From JAPWJZ01 sp965279315 (lineage in GTDB: Bacteria; Pseudomonadota; Alphaproteobacteria; Micavibrionales; UBA2020), in NCBI GenBank assembly GCA_965279315.1, contig OZ257145.1, positions 2,666,001 through 2,730,000 on the forward strand: a stretch of 64,000 nucleotides of DNA, given 5' to 3'. Numbering within the stretch: position 1 is the first letter of the stretch; every line of letters begins with the position of its first letter. Position numbers and translations under genes: made by a program. Below are positions 58,767-64,000 of the stretch, piece by piece. Under the pieces are notes generated by a model that searched no databases, was not told the origin of the DNA, and worked only from the letters and a program-made list of their open reading frames with translations.

Positions 58767-58841
58767 TGGTGCTGTTGAGTGGGATTGAACCGCCGACCTC
58801 CCCCTTACCAAGGGGGTGCTCTACCACTGAGCTACAACAGC
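58767..58841 (-). tRNA. tRNA-Thr (GGT)
   Basis: On the minus strand a complete cloverleaf is seen: acceptor stem GCTGTTG/CAACAGC, D arm with AGCTCAGTGGTAGAGC, anticodon arm CCCCC-TTGGTAA-GGGGG (anticodon GGT) and T arm with GGTTCAATC. Discriminator A and CCA are encoded (58767-58770). The T stem has one C-A mismatch (GGCGG against CCACT) and a terminal G-T pair, which is unusual. No other tRNA is near. Confidence 0.95.
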
Positions 58842-58943
58842 TTACCTAGTAAAATCAGATACTTAAGGTACAGGGGTTGGTATCTTCCACCCGTTTTCGC
58901 CCTTATGAATAAGTGATTTGGGGGTGTTTTGTCAACACTTGCC

Positions 58944-60047
58944 TTATTCTTTCCGCAGGCTGCGGAAAAGGCTGTATTTGCCATCTGTTTTCTTGTGGAA
59001 AAACATCTCCTTGCCGTCCCGCGGAATGGCGGGGGCTTCGGCAAAGCCGTCGATCAGGGAGAGTGCTTTCGGCGTATCAAAAGGCTTGGCCGTTGTGGTG
59101 CGCGTGGCGACCATCAGGTGCGGCACATCGCCTTCGACCGCGCGGGTGAAGTAAAGTTCCAGCCCGTCATCCGAAACGGCAGGCGCGTATTCCAGCGCGT
59201 CCGAATTCACGTTGATGAGCGTCGCAAAGCTGGAAGGGTCGATGCGGAACGCGCCGTATCCGTCGATGGTCGCCAGCATCAGGTCCGCTTCCTTCGGCAC
59301 AGCCGACCCTTCGGCAAAACGCGCACGGGCAATGTACAGGTTGTGCCCGTCGGGGCTGACACTGGCATCCATATTTATCTCGCCCGGCACACTTGGCGTG
59401 ATATCACCGCGCACAGCACGCAGGTCGACAACCTCGCGCCCGTTGAACGTGCCCGTATATAACGACTGGAACGTATCGGCATAGCTGCGCAGGCTGGTGA
59501 AATAAAAGCGGCCATTCGCATCGATGCTGGGAATGGCATCGAGTTTGTCGCTGTTGATCGCCGTCAGCTTGCCGGCATATTGGAATGTCAGGTCGCCGGT
59601 GCGTTTCGCGAAATGCAGGTCGGTCTGCGCGGCCGCATCGTTTTCGTTGTTGAAGAATAAAATCTTGCCGTCGGCCGTCACCGCCGGTTCCATCGCCTGG
59701 CCGTCATAGCCTTCAATCGTTACGGCTTCGGCAGTGCCATACAGGTCACTGTCTTCATGCTTGGGCATCACCGCTTTGGATCCTGATGGTTCTTCAAGCA
59801 TCGCAAGCGCATTATCCAAGAGGTTTTCGGCGGCATTCATGTCACCTGCCTCGATTGCGGGTTTCACCTGCTGTGCCAGCGCGTAAGGTTCGGCGATGTT
59901 GCGGTTGGCTTTTGCCCATTCCTGCAGCCCCGCCTCCACCCGCGCGCCCTTTTCCTGCAGGCGGTGGATGGTCGTGCCGATATGGACGCCGAAAAACACG
60001 ACGACCAGCAGCAGGAGGATGGCGATGCCGATAAAAAACCGTTTCAT
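58944..60047 (-). CDS. Membrane-anchored WD40/PD40-like propeller protein
   Basis: A 367-aa protein: N-terminal signal anchor (MKRFFIGIAILLLLVVVFFG), a helical linker (RVEAGLQEWAKANRNIAEPY) and a beta-propeller built of PD40-type blades: EPAVTADGKILFFNNEND, IPSIDANGRFYFTSLRS, DASVSPDGHNLYIARARF, APAVSDDGLELYFTRAVE and AEAPAIPRDGKEMFFHKK. Similar propellers occur in TolB and in sensors or enzymes; the partner is unknown. I chose ATG at 60047; a longer frame to 60197 runs into the divergent promoter. Confidence 0.82.
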   Translation of the reverse strand: MKRFFIGIAILLLLVVVFFGVHIGTTIHRLQEKGARVEAGLQEWAKANRNIAEPYALAQQVKPAIEAGDMNAAENLLDNALAMLEEPSGSKAVMPKHEDSDLYGTAEAVTIEGYDGQAMEPAVTADGKILFFNNENDAAAQTDLHFAKRTGDLTFQYAGKLTAINSDKLDAIPSIDANGRFYFTSLRSYADTFQSLYTGTFNGREVVDLRAVRGDITPSVPGEINMDASVSPDGHNLYIARARFAEGSAVPKEADLMLATIDGYGAFRIDPSSFATLINVNSDALEYAPAVSDDGLELYFTRAVEGDVPHLMVATRTTTAKPFDTPKALSLIDGFAEAPAIPRDGKEMFFHKKTDGKYSLFRSLRKE

Positions 60048-60113
60048 TCTTTTGGTATCCGATTTTAAGGGCGGATGGGCAACCTGTTTTTGATTGCCAT
60101 AAGTTAGATGATA

Positions 60114-60142
60114 TTGACTCGCAATTATCTCAGGCCTAATCT
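60114..60142 (+). promoter_or_regulatory. Promoter giving a possibly leaderless transcript
   Basis: TTGACT at 60114-60119 and TAATCT at 60137-60142 are 17 nt apart. The expected transcription start, about 7 nt after the -10 element, coincides with the ATG at 60149, and no ribosome site is visible upstream. Confidence 0.5.
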
Positions 60143-60148
60143 GTACGC

Positions 60149-61174
60149 ATGACAAAATCCGCCCCCACAATCGCAAATGACCTGCGCGCCAAAACATCCC
60201 TGCCCCTGATCGTGGGCCCGATGTTCCTTGTGTCGAATGCCGACCTTGTGCTGGCGTCGTGCAAGGAAGGCATTGTCGGCAGTTTTCCGGCGGGCAGCAA
60301 ATGGACGGCGGCGGATTTCGAGACGTTCCTGAAGGATGTCACGGACGGGCTCGCCGATTACAAGGCCAAGAACCCCGGCAAGACGGTCGCCCCCTATTCC
60401 ATCAATCTGGGCGTGCGCAAGAACACCGCGCGGCTGCAGGCCGACCTTGCACTGTGCGAGAAATATAAAGTGCCGATTGTCCATGCCTCGGGCATGGTCA
60501 CGCCGGAAATCGTGAAGCAGATCCATGCCTATGGCGGCATCATCGTACAGGATGCGCTGAATGCCGAAGAGGCAAAGCACGCGGTTGCGGCGGGCGTCGA
60601 TGGAATCATCGCCGTTGCGGCGGGCGCAGGCGGACAGGCGGGCACTGTCAATCCCTTCGTGCTGCTGGGCGAAATTCGCCAGTTCTATGACGGGTTGTTG
60701 ATTTTGGCGGGCGGGTTGACCACGGGCAAAGACATCCTTGCCGCACAAACGATGGGCGCGGACTTCGCGCTGATGGGCACGCGGTTTCTGGCGACGAAAG
60801 AATCCGCGGCAGAGCCCGATTATAAAAAGATGGTGCTGGATTCCGGTTCAGCCGACGTCATCTACACCTCCGCCATCAGCGGCATCGCCGGCAGCTTCCT
60901 GAAAGCCAGCATCGAACAGAACGGTTACGACGCGGAAGACCTGCGCAAGCGCGGCCCCGGCGCAGACAAGATTCCGACCCCGCCGGGCCAGGAAAATCGC
61001 GCTTGGAAATTCGTGTGGTCGGCGGGACAGGCATCCGGCAACATCACCGACCTGCCCACCGTTGCAGACCTTGCCGACCGCCTGAAGACGGAATATGCGG
61101 ATGCGAAAATCGCGCTGCCAAAAAAGCTCGGCCTCGGCCCCAAACCCGCCGCACCGAAAGCGCCGACGCCTTGA
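60149..61174 (+). CDS. Nitronate monooxygenase-family flavoprotein
   Basis: A 341-aa FMN-dependent TIM-barrel protein of the nitronate monooxygenase/2-nitropropane dioxygenase family. Features are LPLIVGPMFLVSN, SINLGVRKNTARLQADL, IVQDALNAEEAKHAVAAGVDG (in part), AAGAGGQAGTVNPFVLLGEI, LILAGGLTTGKDI and MGTRFLATKESAA for FMN phosphate binding. In related enzymes the GAGG motif is usually followed by His; here it is Q163, so the reaction may differ. It overlaps the next gene by 4 nt. Confidence 0.85.
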   Translation: MTKSAPTIANDLRAKTSLPLIVGPMFLVSNADLVLASCKEGIVGSFPAGSKWTAADFETFLKDVTDGLADYKAKNPGKTVAPYSINLGVRKNTARLQADLALCEKYKVPIVHASGMVTPEIVKQIHAYGGIIVQDALNAEEAKHAVAAGVDGIIAVAAGAGGQAGTVNPFVLLGEIRQFYDGLLILAGGLTTGKDILAAQTMGADFALMGTRFLATKESAAEPDYKKMVLDSGSADVIYTSAISGIAGSFLKASIEQNGYDAEDLRKRGPGADKIPTPPGQENRAWKFVWSAGQASGNITDLPTVADLADRLKTEYADAKIALPKKLGLGPKPAAPKAPTP

Positions 61175-61647
61175 AAAAACTCGCCCCGCTGTTATTGTCA
61201 TTATTCATCGTCTTAATGACCTGTTCCTGCCAGAAAGCCGCCATCATGAAACCCGATTTCAACGCCGCATTGCAAAAGCATTTCGATTCCATCGAACACC
61301 GCGATATCGAGGCATTCAAGGCAAGCATCACGGGCGACAAGACGATGTACACCATCGTCCAGAACGGCCATGCCTTCACCACGCCGCAGCAAATCATCGA
61401 CATCCACAAGGAATGGTTCAAGGACAGCCGCTGGAGCTGGAAAGGCAAAGTCATACATACCGTCGTCGGCGAAGACATGGCGGTTGCGATCGTGAAATAC
61501 ACATATCAGGCCAAGCCGGAAAGCGCCCCGCTGGAATCATGGCTGACCTATGTCTTCAAACTGGAAGGCGGCAGCTGGAAGATCGTGCACGACCAGAATA
61601 CTGCGCTGGATTTCCCCGCCTTTGCGAAGTCGATGAGCGAACAGTAG
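61171..61647 (+). CDS. Exported SnoaL/DUF4440-like protein
   Basis: A 158-aa protein with a hydrophobic N-terminus (LKKLAPLLLSLFIVLMTCSC) that looks like a signal or lipoprotein signal peptide, then an NTF2-like domain (LQKHFDSIEHRDIEAFKASI, DIHKEWFKDSRWSWKGKVIH, LTYVFKLEGGSWKIVHDQNT). The start is taken as TTG at 61171, overlapping the upstream stop (TTGA), because it gives a proper signal peptide. ATG at 61216 is the alternative. Catalysis is not assured; many members only bind small ligands. Confidence 0.7.
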   Translation: MKKLAPLLLSLFIVLMTCSCQKAAIMKPDFNAALQKHFDSIEHRDIEAFKASITGDKTMYTIVQNGHAFTTPQQIIDIHKEWFKDSRWSWKGKVIHTVVGEDMAVAIVKYTYQAKPESAPLESWLTYVFKLEGGSWKIVHDQNTALDFPAFAKSMSEQ

Positions 61648-61780
61648 CCCATAGATAAAGTGGCGGAAGTTATAGGATTAAACCCGTATTATGCTCTCCG
61701 CAACATTTCAAAACGCTGCATTTCGCCCCTCGCCTTTGCATTTCGGGTGCGGTAAAAATAGATAACAAGGGGCATTTACC

Positions 61781-62182
61781 ATGATCATTCCGCATATCAC
61801 CGCCTTTTACGCCGGCTTTCTCGGCCTCATGCTGGTCGCGCTGTCGTGGCGCATCATGGCCATGCGGGCACGGCTGGAGGTCATGGTCGGCGACGGCGGC
61901 GAAAAGAACCTGAGCGTCGCCGTGCGAATGCAGGGCAACTTCATTGAATACGTGCCGATGGCGCTGCTGCTGATCGCCTTCAACGAAATCATAGCAAGGC
62001 CGTCATGGGTCATACATGCCCTGTGCATCCTGCTGCTGGCGGCGCGCCTTGCGCATGTGCATGGCATGAGCCGCAAGAACGCGCTGGGCGCGGGACGCCG
62101 CATCGGCGCGCTGATGACCTTCGGCGTCGTCGTGGCGGCATCCATCCTGTGCATTGCGTCGATGATCATGGGGCGTGTGTAA
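61781..62182 (+). CDS. MAPEG-family membrane protein
   Basis: A 133-aa membrane protein with four helices. The conserved NLSVAVRMQGNFIEYVPMALLL segment (seen as VRMQGNFIEYVPMALLLIAF) and AARLAHVHGM are typical for MAPEG proteins related to microsomal glutathione transferase. AAGGGG precedes the ATG. Its stop overlaps the ankyrin gene start by 1 nt. Confidence 0.9.
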   Translation: MIIPHITAFYAGFLGLMLVALSWRIMAMRARLEVMVGDGGEKNLSVAVRMQGNFIEYVPMALLLIAFNEIIARPSWVIHALCILLLAARLAHVHGMSRKNALGAGRRIGALMTFGVVVAASILCIASMIMGRV

Positions 62183-63054
62183 TGTCGAAATTTGCAGTTA
62201 CAAAACCCGCAGCCGCCGCGCCCGAAAACCTGTCACCTGCCGACATGGCGGAAAAGATGGTACAGGCCATCCTGAAAAACGATGTCGCCGCCATCAACGC
62301 GCTGATCGTGCGCGGCGCGGATGTGAATGCCAGCGATTCAAAAGGCAACAGCATGCTGTTGATCGCCGCGACCGACCCGCGCGAACACCGCGCGCTGGAG
62401 GCGTTGATTGCGGCACAGGCCGACCCGAACAAGCCATCGGCCAATGGCCGCATGCCGCTGCATTCCGTGCTGCGCATGAAGGACGACAAATTAATGCCCG
62501 CCGCCGCCGAAACGCTGTTCAAGGCGAAGGCAGACCCGAACATCATCGAACGCCGCCCGAACAACCCGCCGCAAACCGCGTTCCAGGTGGCCTATGAACA
62601 GAACCGCCACGACCGCATCCTTGAAATGCTGCTGAAGAACGGCGCAGACCCGACCATCGGCGAGGACCTGGCGGCGAAAATTGTTGCGCCCATCCACGCG
62701 CTGGCATGGACGGGACGCTATGGCGTGCTGGAAATTGCGTATCAAAACGGCATCGACCTTGATAAACCCGCATCCGACGGCATGACCTGCCTGATGCTGG
62801 CCGCGCGCGAAGGCGCGATGAAAACCGTGGAGGTTTTGCTGGAATGCAATACTGACCCGACGCTGCTCGACCGCCGCGGGCAGGACGCGATCGCCTATGC
62901 GCACAAATCCCCGCCCGAAACCGACAAACGCGCCCTGCTGAAACTGCTGGTGCGCGCGGCGCGTGAATTCAGCCTGCGCAAGGAAATGGCCAAGCTGCGC
63001 AGCGACCTTGACGCCTTGCGCAGACTGGTCGAAAAATCGGCATCCGCTTCCTGA
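62182..63054 (+). CDS. Ankyrin-repeat protein
   Basis: A 290-aa protein with about six ankyrin repeats from residue 25 to 245, for example LIVRGADVNASDSKGNSMLL, ADPNKPSANGRMPLHSVLRM, LLKNGADPTIGEDLAAKIVA and LDKPASDGMTCLMLAAREGA. It ends with a charged helix (REFSLRKEMAKLRSDLDALR) that may form a coiled coil. No signal peptide. It is translationally coupled to the MAPEG gene (TAATG). Confidence 0.88.
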   Translation: MSKFAVTKPAAAAPENLSPADMAEKMVQAILKNDVAAINALIVRGADVNASDSKGNSMLLIAATDPREHRALEALIAAQADPNKPSANGRMPLHSVLRMKDDKLMPAAAETLFKAKADPNIIERRPNNPPQTAFQVAYEQNRHDRILEMLLKNGADPTIGEDLAAKIVAPIHALAWTGRYGVLEIAYQNGIDLDKPASDGMTCLMLAAREGAMKTVEVLLECNTDPTLLDRRGQDAIAYAHKSPPETDKRALLKLLVRAAREFSLRKEMAKLRSDLDALRRLVEKSASAS

Positions 63055-63114
63055 GTTATGGCAAAATAAGCGAATCCTTGACCCGACCGACCCCGCTTCG
63101 TTACTTTCCCGGAT

Positions 63115-63252
63115 ATGACCAAGGACGACAAGCCCACTTCGCAGCCGCTGCCCAGCCCGCGCATGGAAAAACAACGTGCCGAGGCGCTGCGCAATAATTT
63201 GCTGAAGCGCAAACAACAAACGCGCGCGCGCGATAACGAGGAGAAGAAATAA
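63115..63252 (+). CDS. 45-aa basic protein upstream of dcd
   Basis: The frame reads MTKDDKPTSQPLPSPRMEKQ followed by RAEALRNNLLKRKQQTRAR and ends in a charged tail. Its stop overlaps the dcd start (TAATG), so dcd translation is coupled to it. Small basic ORFs with an ALR.NLLKRK-like helix are common in alphaproteobacteria, which supports a real gene. Function unknown; nucleic-acid binding is possible from charge. Confidence 0.65.
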   Translation: MTKDDKPTSQPLPSPRMEKQRAEALRNNLLKRKQQTRARDNEEKK

Positions 63253-63806
63253 TGTCCATCATGCCCGACAGCTGGATCCGCGAACAGTCGCAGAAAAACG
63301 GCATGATCGTGCCGTTCGAGGAACGCATGAAGCGCGAGGGCGTGATTTCATACGGGTTGTCTTCGTATGGGTACGACTGCCGCCTGTCGGATGAGTTCAT
63401 GATCTTCACCAATGTCGACAACGCGCTGGTTGACCCGAAAGCCTTCAACCCGCAAAGCTTCGTCACGCGCAAGACGGATGTCTGCATCATCCCCCCGAAT
63501 TCGTTCGTTCTCTGCCGCACGGTGGAAACATTTAAAGTCCCGCGCGACGTGCTGGTGATCTGCCTCGGCAAAAGCACCTATGCGCGCTGCGGCTTGATCG
63601 TCAACGTCACCCCGCTGGAACCCGAATGGGAAGGCCAAGTGACGCTCGAGATTTCCAACACCACCCCCCTGCCCGCCAAGGTCTATGCAAACGAAGGCAT
63701 CGCACAGTTCCTGTTCCTGAAAGGCGACAGCACCTGCGAAGTGTCCTATGCCGACCGCGCCGGGAAATATATGGGGCAAAAGGGCGTGACGCTGCCGAAG
63801 ATGTGA
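63252..63806 (+). CDS. dcd: dCTP deaminase
   Basis: A 184-aa enzyme that deaminates dCTP to dUTP for thymidylate synthesis. Motifs are VISYGLSSYGYDCRL, LGKSTYARCGL (substrate-binding Arg) and TPLEPEWEGQVTLEISNTTP with catalytic E133; the C-terminal SYADRAGKYMGQKGVTLPK closes the site. GAGGAG lies about 8 nt before the ATG. Confidence 0.97.
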   Translation: MSIMPDSWIREQSQKNGMIVPFEERMKREGVISYGLSSYGYDCRLSDEFMIFTNVDNALVDPKAFNPQSFVTRKTDVCIIPPNSFVLCRTVETFKVPRDVLVICLGKSTYARCGLIVNVTPLEPEWEGQVTLEISNTTPLPAKVYANEGIAQFLFLKGDSTCEVSYADRAGKYMGQKGVTLPKM

Positions 63807-63819
63807 TTGCGGCTCAAAT

Positions 63820-64000
63820 CTAGAAACCCTTACCCGACTTCATATCCGGCCGTGCGGCTGAGGATTGCGCCTTGTTGTCCTGCACAGGTGTGGGTGACAC
63901 CATGTCTTTCGGTGCTGCCGATGAATGGTGGTCGATGATCATCCAGCCGTCATCCGTGCGGCGATAGACAAAGCTGTAACGGGCGGGCACGGATTGCGAC
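63820..64000 (-). CDS. DUF4440/CaMKII-association-like protein, C-terminal part (partial)
   Basis: On the minus strand a frame enters from the right edge and ends at TAG (63820-63822). The visible 59 residues begin SQSVPARYSFVYRRTDDGWM, continue IIDHHSSAAPKD and end in a Ser/Lys-rich tail. VPARYSFVYR..DGW.I.DHHSSA is the closing part of SgcJ/EcaC-type NTF2-like proteins. The start lies outside the window. Convergent with dcd. Confidence 0.75.
   Translation of the reverse strand, partial: SQSVPARYSFVYRRTDDGWMIIDHHSSAAPKDMVSPTPVQDNKAQSSAARPDMKSGKGF

Noticed and set aside
1..64000. CRISPR array, prophage, insertion sequence or plasmid origin
   Set aside because: No regularly spaced repeats, transposase, integrase, phage structural or replication-initiator genes were seen. 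The only clear sign of transfer is the AT-rich HEAT gene.

Overview
This window is a dense, GC-rich bacterial chromosome segment with about 70 genes and one tRNA. No phage, transposon, CRISPR array or rRNA was recognised. Gene content and order point to an alphaproteobacterium: a five-gene Fo operon with a separate b' subunit and no F1 genes beside it, the order yebC-ruvC-ruvA-ruvB-(2 genes)-ybgC-tolQ-tolR-tolA-tolB, the block nadD-rsfS-rlmH-envC-like-ctpA-yibQ-like-rppH, a type-A-sized PutA, and three perfect TTAA-N7-TTAA boxes of the kind bound by CtrA. A Rhodospirillales/Micavibrionales-like lineage is an inference only; no taxonomic marker here settles it.

Layout. 1-7.1 kb: accessory and metabolic genes (end of a Crp/Fnr regulator, an M20 amidohydrolase, a tandem pair of acyltransferase-like genes, two small or low-complexity secreted proteins, an HDAC11-like deacetylase, an ankyrin protein). 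7.2-9.9 kb: atpI-atpB-atpE-atpF'-atpF with a clear promoter. 10.0-16.7 kb: an unusual block with a secreted alpha/beta-hydrolase-like protein lacking its nucleophile, three HExxH proteins of an uncharacterised metallopeptidase type, and a coiled-coil protein with an acidic tail. 16.9-20.1 kb: putA, followed by an AT-rich HEAT-repeat gene that looks acquired. 20.9-27.8 kb: the nadD-to-rppH housekeeping run plus a rhomboid protease. 27.9-35.9 kb, minus strand: tolB, tolA, tolR, tolQ, ybgC, two extra genes, ruvB, ruvA, ruvC, yebC. 36.1-45.0 kb: a CheY-like protein and partner, a pair of periplasmic proteins with matching end domains (425 and 1343 aa), a second ankyrin protein, a 27-aa membrane peptide and a TerB-like gene pair. 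45.0-53.2 kb: murI, a MutT-type Nudix protein, a DnaQ-like exonuclease, a PpiC foldase, secA, an HD-GYP protein and a PAP2 phosphatase. 53.2-56.0 kb: an ABC exporter-like operon with a DUF3299 protein. 56.1-64.0 kb: a PepE-like peptidase, an unknown membrane protein, tRNA-Thr(GGT), a membrane-anchored propeller protein, a nitronate monooxygenase-like protein, a MAPEG protein, a third ankyrin protein, a 45-aa protein overlapping dcd, and the end of a DUF4440/CaMKII-association-like gene.

How the genes fit together. Several blocks serve the cell envelope: Tol complex, SecA with the divergent PpiC foldase, the EnvC-like activator with CtpA, MurI, and Fo. RuvABC handles recombination, and RsfS, RlmH and RppH handle ribosome and RNA quality. 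The least explained parts are the HExxH/coiled-coil block at 11-16.7 kb, whose minus-strand operon carries a CtrA-type box at its head, and the coiled-coil envelope pair at 37.3-42.6 kb. These are the best candidates for undescribed systems.
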